Of a DNA stretch of 64,000 nt, positions 1-9,867 are shown in pieces (positions within the stretch are counted from its first letter, which is position 1; every line of letters starts with the position of its first letter). The translations under genes were made by a program, and so were the position numbers. Source of the stretch: Paralithodes platypus (taxonomy: Eukaryota; Arthropoda; Malacostraca; Decapoda; Lithodidae). A model generated the notes under the pieces. That model made no database searches, was not told where the DNA came from, and saw only the letters and a program-made list of their open reading frames with translations. The stretch covers positions 413,501-477,500 of the forward strand of contig CM064539.1 of the NCBI GenBank assembly GCA_032716605.1, read 5' to 3'.

Positions 1-145
1 TGAAATATTAGCTGCGAAGAATAAAACCGCGGCATACTTTCCTCGTATTTTTTTTGCGAAGATTGATTAATTTACAGCAAAATTGAGTCTATTTAGTGTC
101 TACAGCGAAGATTGCTGTCGCGAAGATATGGTAGGGGCTCCACTG
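1..145. mobile_element. Right end of a pogo/Tigger-like MITE, cut by window edge
   Basis: The sequence ends in CTCCACTG followed by TA, the terminal form shared by the other TA-flanked elements here. The word GCGAAGAT or a variant recurs several times up to the end, as in the sister families. The left end lies outside the window. Assignment to pogo/Tigger rests on the CAGT-type end and the TA flank only; no transposase is present. Confidence 0.45.
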
Positions 146-171
146 TAATTATATATTTTCATAGTACAGTA

Positions 172-432
172 CAGTAGGGTCTCGTAAGATGCCAGATCAG
201 AAGATGCGAGGGCCCCCAAATAATAAATACATTATTTTAAGATGCGAGACTGACCATAATTTGCGAATCGGAGGCTCAAAGTGGGTTAAATCCGAGGAGA
301 AACCTTAAGATGCGAACATTTTTTTAAAATGCGAGCCTTAGGCGGGACGTTTTTCCGTGTATTTAAGATGCGAAATCGTAAGATGCGGTCGCATCCATCG
401 ACCATAAACTCGCATCTTACGAGACCCTACTG
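172..432. mobile_element. TA-flanked MITE, AAGATGCGA family
   Basis: About 261 bp with inverted ends (CAGTAGGGTCTCGTAAGATG at the left, its reverse complement at the right) and TA on each side. The interior repeats the word AAGATGCGA, exact or with one change, about seven times. There is no coding capacity, so it would need a transposase in trans. The ends and TA target match the pogo/Tigger group of Tc1/mariner elements (inference). Confidence 0.75.
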
Positions 433-1548
433 TATATAATAGATATCTAATATTTTCTTGCTGCTATGACTTGATATACTAGTGGACCAGCCTCACGTAT
501 AATACTAAAGATCTTCGATAGAACTAAAAACTTGCCTCAATGGTACAAAAACACAAAAATTGTCCGAATTTGCCCCAGTTCACGGTACCCCTTTCAGTAC
601 CGGTGAAGTCTTTTTAAAAATCGACACCTAAATGACACGAAAGGTCTTACAAAATTCAAATAAGTTACCTTTTTTTTTGTCGTTGAACACCTCCGGTACG
701 AACGGTCCGCCAGGCAGTACAAACTCTTGTAAATGGTTCATCTGCCGCAGGTCCGCCACTGCTTTCCATCTGCAATTTACAAGAGCTAGGAGGATGTGTG
801 TGAATTTATGTTTTGTTTTTGTGTGTTCATTGTTTTCTGATGTGGTGTTGTCCCTATTCGGGCTCTGTCTTCAGTTAGGGGCCCCTAAATAATAAATACA
901 TTATTTTAAGATGCGAGACTGACCATAATTTGCGAATCGGAGGCTCAAAGTGGGTTAAATCCGAGGAGAAACCTTAAGATGCGAACATTTTTTTAAAATG
1001 CGAGCCTTAGGCGGGACGTTTTTCCGTGTATTTAAGATGCGAAATCGTAAGATGCGGTCGCATCCATCGACCATAAACTCGCATCTTACGAGACCCTACT
1101 GTATATAATAGATATCTAATATTTTCTTGCTGCTATGACTTGATATGCTAGTGGACCAGCCTCACGTATAATACTAAAGATCTTCGATAGAACTAAAAAC
1201 TTGCCTCAATGGTACAAAAACACAAAAATTGTCCGAATTTGCCCCAGTTCACGGTACCCCTTTCAGTACCGGTGAAGTCTTTTTAAAAATCGACACCTAA
1301 ATGACACGAAAGGTCTTACAAAATTCAAATAAGTTACCTTTTTTTTTGTCGTTGAACATCTCCGGTACGAACGGTCCGCCAGGCAGTACAAACTCTTGTA
1401 AATGGTTCATCTGCCGCAGGTCCGCCACTGCTTTCCATCTGCAATTTACAAGAGCTAGGAGGATGTGTGTGAATTTATGTTTTGTTTTTGTGTGTTCATT
1501 GTTTTCTGATGTGGTGTTGTCCCTATTCGGGCTCTGTCTTGAGTAAGG
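210..1548. repeat. Two-copy tandem duplication, period about 669 bp
   Basis: Bases 210-878 recur at 879-1547 with only a few substitutions. Each unit holds most of the AAGATGCGA MITE, including its right end, plus about 445 bp of flank with another dispersed repeat. The junctions all carry GGGCCCC. The short reading frames inside the units lack any protein signature and are not called. Confidence 0.85.
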
Positions 1549-1634
1549 GGCCCCCCCCCCCCCCCCCCCAACACACACACAAAAGGAAAAAGTGGGGATT
1601 GGGCCTGAGTATAGATAGATAGATAGATAGATAC
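1447..1634 (+). repeat. Dispersed repeat with poly-C run and GATA tail
   Basis: The block runs from GTGTGTGAATTTATG through a C run near 1551-1569 to GGGCCTGAGTATAG and then a (GATA)n microsatellite. Related copies occur near 790-880, at 25,645-25,850 and, on the other strand, at 51,640-51,790. The ending GGGCCTGAGTATATAC also appears near 29,620. Family unknown. Confidence 0.6.
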
Positions 1635-1684
1635 AGTAGATAGATGGGTAAAGTCCACTACATACTGTACATAAATTTATAATA

Positions 1685-1800
1685 GTTTAAAGACCGTTTC
1701 GTGTGGTTGCAGTCTCGCGTCCTAAATGGAGTCATTACAGGCGACCCTGTCATGGACTGCCTTCGTTGTTAAGTTCTTTTGTTTTGAAATCGAACACAAG
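1685..1800 (+). mobile_element. RTE-like LINE 3' end fragment
   Basis: This stretch resembles the 3' end of the RTE-like element near 52,110-52,230: a GTTTAAAGACCG block, a G-T-rich GGTTGCAGTCT segment, then a 'CCTAAATGG...GGCGACCCTGT' section. Similar tails with CATA repeats lie near 42,420, 42,930 and 49,830. It is too short to carry coding sequence. Confidence 0.5.
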
Positions 1801-1884
1801 TACTGTACCTGATCTCGAAAATAACGGTCAAATTAGATACGTACGTAATGTTTGTGACCGTGAGCATAACCAAAATACAGTGTA

Positions 1885-2104
1885 GCTGGAAAAAATATGC
1901 CGCTATACGCTAAACTTCCATGTTGGTGGTACCACTGCATCAAAACGACGAGTGCTACGTAGCTCGTTCTGGTCTCATTTTGAAGCTTGTAGCGCCTAGT
2001 TTTTTGCTGAATACATTTCTTTTCATGCAGATACTTGATTGATCATTCAGGAGGGCCTGAATATGCCCAAAATAGCCCAAAACCCCCCACTAGACGAGGG
2101 TTAA
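1885..2104. mobile_element. Truncated copy of a TTAA-flanked MITE
   Basis: It closely matches the right half of the element at 24,760-25,189, including AGTGCTACGTAGCTCG and the end GAGGGTTAA. Its own left end is missing. The TTAA-terminated design suggests a piggyBac-like non-autonomous element. Confidence 0.6.
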
Positions 2105-2106
2105 GA

Positions 2107-2352
2107 GATTTTTCCTTTGCCCCTCAACTTTCTCTTCATAATTGCTGAGAGGCACAGGGCCCTGGGTGGGGCTTTGGTTTCCCGGGCGTTTCCGCACCCT
2201 CCTCAGCTCCCCGCCATGGAGTGGCTTCGGTCACCCAGGCTTTATTGTGGTAGGCAGGAAGGGTTCTGTGGGGGCGATCGGTTATGGCCTTGGTCTTGCT
2301 CGGGGCCTTGGGGCTGTTCGGCCAGGCAGCCTGGGGAACAACAACAACAACC
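2107..2352 (+). mobile_element. SINE-like element with CAA tail, copy 1
   Basis: About 245 bp from TTTTCCTTTGCCCCTCAAC to GGCCAGGCAGCCTGGGGAA followed by (CAA)n. A closely similar copy is at 28,278-28,522 and an interrupted one at 40,017-41,003. No tRNA-like A or B box is evident, so the origin of the head is unknown. The last 35 or so bases match the 3' end of a LINE at 54,925-55,640. The overlapping short reading frames are not conserved genes. Confidence 0.75.
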
Positions 2353-2950
2353 ATAATACTGTACTGTACTGTGCAGGAGAATTAAAAAAAAAACATCCAA
2401 AATTGCACATGATAAGAAAATGGATCAACTGAAAACGGTGGTGCAATGGTCAACTCCTCTGCGATAAGTGTCCATGGATGGCTTTAAAATATTGCTTGAA
2501 AATAGTAAATATTGTAAAACAACTACTAAAACTTTGAAATGCACCCACAAATAAACCATACTTTTAGGCTACTGGTATTCTTTTGGCATTAGGTCCAGGT
2601 CTGAATCTGTGAATGTTATCGTCCATAATGAAGTGTTGGTATCGTACAGTATACTACTTGCCAATACTGTATGTGTTATTCCTGCAGGAAATGTGTAATA
2701 AAAAATATATAAAAATAAGGTAGGACGCAAAATTTGGCCAGACCCTACTCTACAGATGGCCCCATGCGACGGCCTAGTACAGTCAGACCCCCCAAAACGC
2801 GTCTATATGGACGGAAAAGCATGGTGCATAAATTGGGGATTCGCATACAGTAATAGGAATAACATAACTTATGGAGAAAAATACATATGGCCGGCAGCCC
2901 GCCCCACAGCCCAGACACACACATTTTCGATCTAAATCAAAAATCAATAG

Positions 2951-3154
2951 TTAAGAAAGGCTAAAATAAGCCTACAATAATAGAAACATAAACAAAGACC
3001 ATTGCTTACCTTAAAATTGAATGCTTAGCAAATGTCCATGATACGCAATTAATATTGCGTATCCTGGACACTTGGGCTAAGCATTTAATTTTAAGGTAAG
3101 CAATGGTCTGTGTTTATGTTTCTATTATTGTAGGCTTATTATAGCCTTTCTTAA
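2951..3154. repeat. 204-bp near-perfect palindrome with TTAA ends
   Basis: The left arm from TTAAGAAAGGCT is repeated inverted in the right arm ending AGCCTTTCTTAA. Arms are roughly 95-98 bp with almost no loop, centred near 3050. TTAA at both ends suggests a hairpin MITE. A few mismatches and small indels separate the arms. Confidence 0.75.
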
Positions 3155-3789
3155 TAAGCTATGTTAAGCTATGTATATATTTTCCGCAAGTTTCACATAG
3201 TTAAACACACTAAGAAAGTATTAAACAAAAAATAGTAAAATTTACCGACAAAATTGAACCCAGACCTAAAAATCTACCACTATTTCTGTATTATGTAAGC
3301 AATTTATTTTAGTAGAAGTGGAGTGATACTGCTACTATTACCACTCCCATTTAGCCCTGTTATACTACAACCATCCTACCGGTATATAGATTTTTATCTG
3401 GTATTTCTTTTGACTTGGGCCATCCGTCGAATGTGAACGCAGCCTAGAGGGGATACTCGTGGACGTAAACAAACCCTCACCCGCCTCCTCCAACGATATC
3501 ATTAACCTAACCTGGGAGTGGGGGCTGCCTGGTTGCTCCCCCCCAGCCCCCGCTGCTCGTAAAAATTATATAGAATCCATTAAATTACCTAAAGTACTGC
3601 GGGAGAATGAAAAGCACCTTCGAGATTGCGCGTCATAACAAGAGTAAACAGGGGTTGCGAGGGTAAACTCGTCCAAAATTATCATAAATCATCTAAATAT
3701 TCTTAATCTAACCTAGGGCCAGGTTAGCATAAACTGAACAACAAGATGTGGAAATATAGTCGAGCCAACCAGGCCAAGTGGTACAGTAT

Positions 3790-3862
3790 ATCTCTATTGG
3801 TCTAACTGGTAAGATGTCTGCCTTGTAACCCAAGGGTCTCGGGTTCGATTCCCATTCTAGGT
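3790..3862 (+). repeat. tRNA-like sequence (pseudogene or SINE head)
   Basis: It has an A-box-like TGGTCTAACTGG and a perfect B box GGTTCGATTCC at normal spacing. The acceptor stem and anticodon stem do not pair well, so a functional tRNA is unlikely. Confidence 0.4.
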
Positions 3863-4125
3863 ATACTTTCGGGAGGCTATTTTCGCAACAAACGAAGTTT
3901 AGGCGTTGGTAAAATTGTCAAGATGCCATTCCGAGAAGTGCGGGTTTCCGAGTAAGAAGTCCGAAATATCGGGGTTTACTGTATTTACCTAATTGTAGTT
4001 TACAGGAGTTGAGCTAAGCTCGTGTTGTCCCGTCTCTCAGTCTACTTTCATCCAAATTTTTCTTGAAAATATGGATGTTCCTTGCCCCTACCACCTCCTC
4101 CTCCAGCCTATTCCATTTGTCAATA

Positions 4126-4507
4126 CAGTAGGGTCCCGCATAAAACGTGTTCGCATAAAACGAGTCTCGATTAAAACGACCGACCTAAAATATTAATATT
4201 TAATTTTCGATCAGAACGAATGTGATCACATAAAACGAGTCCTCCGCCAAAATGGGGCAAATCCGAGGAGTTTTCATATAGAGCGCCGAAATATCGTACA
4301 AAACGTACGAAATATCGTACGCTTTCATATAGAACGCCGAAATATCGTACAAAACGTACGAAATATCGTACGCTCCTGACGGAAATTTACGCTTCCAGTG
4401 AACATTGACGATATTGGGCCACCAAAATGCTGTGTTCACATAAAACGAAATCGCATAAAACGCCCTCGTTTATCGACCATAAACTCGTTTTATGTGAGAC
4501 CCTACTG
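4126..4507. mobile_element. TA-flanked MITE, ATAAAACG family
   Basis: The ends are CAGTAGGGTCCCGCATAAAA and, inverted, TTTTATGTGAGACCCTACTG, with TA on both sides. CATAAAACG or a variant recurs about eight times. A roughly 50-bp unit containing GCCGAAATATCGTAC is tandemly repeated near 4270-4375. It lies inside a LINE-B fragment, just upstream of the LINE-C insertion. Confidence 0.8.
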
Positions 4508-4514
4508 TACATCT

Positions 4515-5050
4515 GTATTGAGTATTGTTCACATGTGTGGGGAGGTTCCTCTCACACCGCTCTCCTAGACAAAGTTGAAAGGAAGGCCTTTCGTATCATT
4601 AACTCCCGTCCACTCACCAACTCTCTGCAATCTCTCTCTCTCCGCCGCAATGTTGCATCTCTCTCGCTATTCTATCGCTACTATAATAATCAGTGTTCCT
4701 CAGAGCTATCCCAGTGCATACCACCTCCTTTACGTAGGGCACGTGGTACCCGTCTTGCAACTCAATCCCACCCCTACTCTGTGCAACTCTCCAACCCAAG
4801 AGTGAAACGTTACTCTCAAACTTTCTTCTACTCAACATCTGAGCTCTGGAACTCTCTCCCAGAATCAGTCTTTCCCTCTTCCTATGACTTAAATTGCTTC
4901 AAACTCCGTGTGTCCAGGCATTTTGGCTCGAACGTCCCTTGATTTTGGCCCTGTCACTCTTTCAACTATGGGGGAGGCACTCGCTATAGGCAGTTATGCC
5001 TTTTGCCTCCCGCAATCACATAGAAAACAAAATAAATAAAAAAAAATAAA
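4515..5050 (+). pseudogene. LINE-C 3' end, 5'-truncated
   Basis: The reading frame continues to a stop near 4942 and matches the copy at 35,336-36,040 (minus) almost residue for residue. It covers the RT C-terminal region (IEYCSHVWGGSSH, then ELWNSLPESVFPSSYD), typical of CR1/Jockey-type non-LTR elements. The tail after the stop includes GGGGGAGGCACTCGCTATAG and an A-rich end. ATCT flanks both sides (4511-4514, 5051-5054) as a short target-site duplication inside LINE-B. Confidence 0.8.
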
Positions 5051-5725
5051 ATCTATAGAGGAAGCTAAACTTCCTGATATTGTTCTTGCAGGTACAGTAG
5101 GTCTTTTTACTTTGTAGCTGTGGCCTCTAGTTATTCCTGTATCCATAATTAATATAGCCTCTCCAGCCCTCGGGTGCATTTGTACATCATTATCATGTCT
5201 CCCCTCTATCTCCTCTCTTTTAGACTCGGTAGATTTAATTTGTCTAGCCTCCCTTCATATGGCAGTTCTCTGAGACTTGGAACCAATCTAGTAACTGCTC
5301 TCTGGGTTCTTTCTAACTTGTGAATATGCTACTTAAGATGTGGGGACCACACCACTGCTGCATACTCCAATCTTGGTCTAATCATACTTTTTATAATTTT
5401 CGCTACCATGGTCTCATCCAAGTAGTTCAGAGCAACTTTCATATTCCCGGCCATTGCATACATTCCGCTAAAGAGCTTGTTAATATCTTTCTCTGGCGAC
5501 AAGTTATCTTGTATAATCAACCCTAAATCCTTTTCTTTTTCGGCCTTGCTAATTATATTATCTCCCATCCTGTACTAGTACCCAATTTGGTCTATTCACA
5601 CTTCTTCCCATATTTAACACATGGCATTTACTTATATTAAATTTCATTTTCCACTTGGTGCTCCATTCGTATATTTTATCTAAATCCCCTTGCAGGGGAA
5701 CACACCAGGAAATATTAGCATCACA

Positions 5726-6300
5726 ATGCCAGATGCCCATAGCCCCCACCCCGCAACACTAGCAGACACGGCAGAGCCCCCTCAAAATGCAGCAAGACAG
5801 GTGAGGTCGGGGACCCCAACGAGCACACACCCCACATGCAACGGATGCAGCCATAATGCTCCTATATACAGTAGAACAGGTGAGGTTAGTGCTGTAAATA
5901 CAAATTCATGGAGACCTAGGCCCAGAGCTGAATACAGGGGCACCGATATTAGGAGGAAAAGAATAGAAGTATGCAATTTCTACCTAAGAAATGAATGCCG
6001 ATATGGAGTAGTGGGCATGGGATGCAAACAAGACCACCCAAAAATATGTGCAAAATTCATGAAGCACGGGCGGGATGAAAGAATCGGTTGCAAGCGTGGA
6101 TGGAGTGCATCGACTACCACCCATATGTATGCAGAATCTCACTCAACAAAAGGGCATGTACTATGAGAGACTGCAATCTTCCACACATCAAGGGAACCAA
6201 AATACTGACGCCCAGAAACAACGTCAACAAACCAAGGAACACGCTACAGGACACATTCAAAGGGAATTTGCTTACACACCAACACATGAGGAAAAAATAG
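5726..6300 (+). pseudogene. LINE-A ORF1, CCCH zinc-finger protein, one frameshift
   Basis: The frame starts at the ATG at 5726 (the upstream frame lies in other sequence) and stays open to 6166. Its C-terminal part holds a Cys/His-rich array: CNFYLRNECRYG, then a second Cys-x(n)-His unit with CKQDHPKIC. After about 6090 the continuation CIDYHPYVC...CTMRDCNLPH lies in another frame and ends at 6298-6300. ORF1 proteins of non-LTR elements bind their RNA, and CCCH fingers fit that role. A single-base indel near 6085-6105 breaks the protein. It ends 12 bp before ORF2. Confidence 0.65.
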
Positions 6301-6312
6301 AAAGCCAACGCA

Positions 6313-9300
6313 ATGCCCTCAGAAGCTGGCCAACCATCCAGCAAACTCACAAGGTCAGACCAGCAGCGGTACACACGGCTATGCCCGACCAAGGTGCTTT
6401 TTAGAGGTAGTAATGGGACGTCTTCTGGAAGTGGAAAAACGGTCTCAAGTGATAATGGAGAGATTCCTAGCCCAAACCGAGGGGCCAGACATGAACCACA
6501 GAGGAAGGTGCAACTACCACTAACTAGCTTTTTTGTGGGCAACATCAGAGGACTTTACCCACGAAACAATCAATGTAAAGTCCCTATGTTGGAAGAAATT
6601 GCAGAGGAAGACAACTCAATTTTTCTAGCCCTCACAGAAACACACCTGAACGAAAACATTTTGGATGCAGAGATCAATATCCATAATTTCACTCTATTCA
6701 GAGCCGACAGAGAGGACAGAAGCCACGGAGGAGTAGCACTCTACCTAAGGGAGGATATGGCTGCAAATACCGAAACTTTAGTTGCATTCTCAAACGGCAC
6801 AACAGAGCTACTAGCAGTACACATAAGACAAACCGACATGCTCATCATAATTTTGTATCGACCTCCAAACACCACAGGGGAAATTTTCAAGGAGGTCACA
6901 GAGAAAATACAATCACTCCTACAAAATCTTCCAACTCCCGCTACAGATGTCATCATCACAGGAGATTTCAACCTGCCCATCATCAATTGGGCAACCATGA
7001 AAATAGATGGAGGAACCAGGGATGAAAAACAGCAAGCCAAGGAGCTAATGACTATCATGGACACTGCATACATGAAGCAATACATCGAGGAACCTACAAG
7101 AGGCAACAACACACTGGACCTACTATTTGGCAACAACTTCGACCTGGTACACTCGTACGAAACTGTAAAAACTATAATGTCCGACCACAGCCTCATCAAA
7201 GTAAGAACCCCCACACCAGCCGCCACACCACCAAGAAGATGTCAACAGGAATCAAGCCAAATACCCTGCACCTCTCTGAAAGATCTCAACTTCTACAGCA
7301 AAGATATAGACTGGGACAGACTGAGAGCAGAACTGGCAGGAACTGATTGGAGGGCACTATTCGAAGATAAAAACGTCGACGAAACTCTCAGTATCCTCCA
7401 GAAACAATGCCTGGAGACCTGTAAAAACACCATACCACCCAAATCAAGCAGGAAGCAGATCAAGCAGATTCCCAGAGATAGAAAAATACTAATGAAGAAA
7501 AGGACGTACTTGAGAGCCAAGCAAAGGAAGACCAGCTATGCGCACAATATCACCAACCTACAAGAAGAGCTCGATGAAGTTGAACGTAAACTCATCCAGT
7601 CACACCAAGAACAAAGAACACGCGAAGAACTACAAGCAGTTGCAAACATACGAGTAAATAGCAAATTCTTCTATGCATACGCAAAAAGGAGACTCAGGAA
7701 CACCACAACAATAGGACCACTTGCAAAACCTACGGGCGAACTTGAGAGTGACCCAACCGAAATGGCCAAGATACTCAAACAGCAGTATGAAAGTGTCTTC
7801 AGCCCGCCAAATGAAGACAAGAAAATCGAGAATGCAACGACTTTCTTTGGCAACGCTCCAGAGACACCACATCAACTCTCCTCGGTAACAGTATCAACAG
7901 AGGACATAATAGCAGCCATCGACAAGATTGGACCAAACTCTGCGGCAGGACCAGACGGCTTTCATGCCCAACTGCTAAAAAACTGCAAACATCAGCTAGC
8001 CCTGCCTCTAAAACTGCTGTGGAAGTCCCTCCAAACTGGATATGTACCACAATCCCTAAAAGAAGGTAATGTCACACCAATACACAAAGGGGGTAGTAAA
8101 GGCATAGCCAAAAATTACAGACCAGTGGTGCTGACGTCACATCTTATTAAAATCATAGAAAGAACAATAAGAGCTAAGATGGTCAGCTTCCTGGAAGATA
8201 ATGAGGCGTTCAACGAGGGGCAACATGGCTTTAGAAAAGGCCGCTCCTGCCTCTCACAACTACTATCACACTACGACAAAATCCTACAGGATATTCAAGA
8301 CGGAGAAAATGTAGACGTCATATATCTAGATTTCGCCAAAGCTTTTGACAAGGTGGACCATGGGATCCTTCTACATAAACTCAAATCACTGGGAATAGGG
8401 GGAGACCTTGGAAGATGGCTCCACAGCTTCATCACCAACAGAAAACAAAGAGTCACGGTTCAAGGAAGCCTATCAGATGCAGGTGGGGTCATCAGCGGAG
8501 TACCACAAGGATCAGTACTGGGACCTCTCCTATTCCTCATCATGATAGGAGACATCGACAGGGACCTGGAACACTCAACAGCCACATCGTTTGCAGACGA
8601 CACCAGACTCATGAAGAAAATCACCTCACAACATGATGCTCAGCTACTACAACAAGACTTGGACAAAATCCTGAAGTGGGCAGAAGAAAACAACATGGCC
8701 CTAAACGGAGACAAGTTCGAGCTTCTAAGGTACGGGAACAAGAGAGCACTACAAAACGACACCAACTACAAAAGTGGACAGCAAGAAATTACCGCCAAGG
8801 ACACAGTGAAGGACTTGGGAGTAAATATGAGCAGTGACGCCACTTTTTCCCAGCATATTACCAAAGCCACAACAACAGCAAAACAAATAGCAGGCTGGAT
8901 CCTGAGAACCTTCCACACAAGAAATGAGAGGTGTATGCTAACACTGTGGAAGTCACTGGTCCTACCACGACTGGAGTACTGCTCCCAGCTCTGGTCTCCC
9001 CAAAAAGTAGGAGAAATAACAGAAATTGAAGCCACCCAGAGGACATTCACCAGTAAAATCCATGGGTTTCAACACTTTAACTACTGGGAGAGACTTAAGG
9101 AGCTGCAGCTGTACTCACTTCAAAGACGTAGGGAGAGATACATCATCATCTACGTCTGGAAGATTTTGGAAAAAAAGGTACCAAATCCAAACATCCAAGA
9201 GACTCAGCACCAAAGGCGAGGGAGGCTGTGCTATGTGAGGACTACGCCGGGATCAACACAAAAAATCAAATCCCTGATCCATCACAGCTTTACATACAAT

Positions 9301-9522
9301 GGAACCAGACTGTTCAACTGTATACCAGCCCCTCTCAGGAACATAACCGGGGTGTCTCCAGACACCTTCAAGAAACACTTGGACATGTGGCTGGCCAAAA
9401 TACCGGACCGGCCACCAACACCAGGATACCCCAGCACCAACTCCAACCGACTTCTGGAATGGAGAGTGGAAGAAAGGGAGCTGCCTGGTCGCAGTGGAGC
9501 CCCAGCTCAACTGTGTCACTAA
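6313..9522 (+). CDS. LINE-A ORF2: endonuclease and reverse transcriptase (intact)
   Basis: This is an uninterrupted 1,069-residue frame from the ATG at 6313. An APE-type endonuclease occupies about residues 70-295, with LTETHL, GDFNLPIINW (about 216) and SDHSLIKV (about 289). The reverse transcriptase covers about 530-800: SAAGPDGFH (about 542), [27 protein letters not shown] and the catalytic FADD (about 760). A C-terminal region with LPRLEYCSQLW follows. No RNase H domain is evident. The layout fits CR1/Jockey-group non-LTR elements, which nick target DNA and copy their RNA in place. The full length with no stops suggests recent activity, although ORF1 upstream is frameshifted. No clear poly-A or simple tail marks the 3' end. 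Clade is not settled from motifs alone. Confidence 0.9.
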   Translation: MPSEAGQPSSKLTRSDQQRYTRLCPTKVLFRGSNGTSSGSGKTVSSDNGEIPSPNRGARHEPQRKVQLPLTSFFVGNIRGLYPRNNQCKVPMLEEIAEEDNSIFLALTETHLNENILDAEINIHNFTLFRADREDRSHGGVALYLREDMAANTETLVAFSNGTTELLAVHIRQTDMLIIILYRPPNTTGEIFKEVTEKIQSLLQNLPTPATDVIITGDFNLPIINWATMKIDGGTRDEKQQAKELMTIMDTAYMKQYIEEPTRGNNTLDLLFGNNFDLVHSYETVKTIMSDHSLIKVRTPTPAATPPRRCQQESSQIPCTSLKDLNFYSKDIDWDRLRAELAGTDWRALFEDKNVDETLSILQKQCLETCKNTIPPKSSRKQIKQIPRDRKILMKKRTYLRAKQRKTSYAHNITNLQEELDEVERKLIQSHQEQRTREELQAVANIRVNSKFFYAYAKRRLRNTTTIGPLAKPTGELESDPTEMAKILKQQYESVFSPPNEDKKIENATTFFGNAPETPHQLSSVTVSTEDIIAAIDKIGPNSAAGPDGFHAQLLKNCKHQLALPLKLLWKSLQTGYVPQSLKEGNVTPIHKGGSKGIAKNYRPVVLTSHLIKIIERTIRAKMVSFLEDNEAFNEGQHGFRKGRSCLSQLLSHYDKILQDIQDGENVDVIYLDFAKAFDKVDHGILLHKLKSLGIGGDLGRWLHSFITNRKQRVTVQGSLSDAGGVISGVPQGSVLGPLLFLIMIGDIDRDLEHSTATSFADDTRLMKKITSQHDAQLLQQDLDKILKWAEENNMALNGDKFELLRYGNKRALQNDTNYKSGQQEITAKDTVKDLGVNMSSDATFSQHITKATTTAKQIAGWILRTFHTRNERCMLTLWKSLVLPRLEYCSQLWSPQKVGEITEIEATQRTFTSKIHGFQHFNYWERLKELQLYSLQRRRERYIIIYVWKILEKKVPNPNIQETQHQRRGRLCYVRTTPGSTQKIKSLIHHSFTYNGTRLFNCIPAPLRNITGVSPDTFKKHLDMWLAKIPDRPPTPGYPSTNSNRLLEWRVEERELPGRSGAPAQLCH

Positions 9523-9867
9523 CGGACGGAATACAACTAAGTGTAACTAAGTGTAAGTGTAGCTCCTCACAACATAATGTATCATAATTTCAGCATTTAC
9601 TTTCTCAATTTCACTCTTTTATGGATTCCTACAGTCATATCTCTTAATCTGGGACAGCTTTTGAAGGCGTAGAGCGGAAGCCAAACTAATAACGAATTAC
9701 GATCGATTTATCAATTTTAGCTTTAGCCTAGGCCTAGCCTTTTCTATTCTTAATTCCCTAGATCTCCTTCGTATTTACTCGTTTTTTATAGGCTAGCCTA
9801 ATAAGAATTGGTGCAATTTAACTTTTTATTTATATCAGCTTAATCTACAGTAACCAAATAACCAAAT
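9523..9867. other. LINE-A 3' UTR and unassigned sequence
   Basis: The first 60-80 bases are probably the LINE-A 3' UTR. The rest is AT-rich with GGCCTA words near 9725-9735; no gene is visible. Confidence 0.4.

Larger units (their letters stand above)
2780..3981. mobile_element. Possible TA-flanked pogo-like element
   Basis: TA-CAGTCAGACCCC at the left and GGGGTTTACTG-TA at the right give an imperfect inverted end with TA flanks, as in the clearer families. It would contain a 204-bp palindrome and a tRNA-like segment and has no coding frame. The match between ends is short, so this could be coincidence. Confidence 0.35.
3984..5696 (-). pseudogene. LINE-B 3' fragment (RT C-terminal part), interrupted twice
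   Basis: On the minus strand this matches the 3' part of the fuller LINE-B at 45,051-49,408: the region downstream of the RT catalytic motif and the tail with the word CAATTAGGTAAATA. It runs 3984-4123, is interrupted by a MITE (4126-4507) and a LINE-C fragment (4515-5050), and resumes at 5051. The 5' end is truncated at about 5696, where LINE-A sequence begins abruptly. A short insertion near 5573 and frame breaks make it non-coding. It is a relic of an endonuclease/reverse-transcriptase ORF. Confidence 0.8.

Noticed and set aside
632..2432. Short open frames of 60-100 codons in the first 2.4 kb
   Set aside because: They lie in the tandem duplication, the poly-C repeat and the SINE-like element, are low complexity or repeated in other copies, and show no protein motif.
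3790..3862. Possible functional tRNA gene
   Set aside because: The A and B boxes are good but the acceptor and anticodon stems do not pair.
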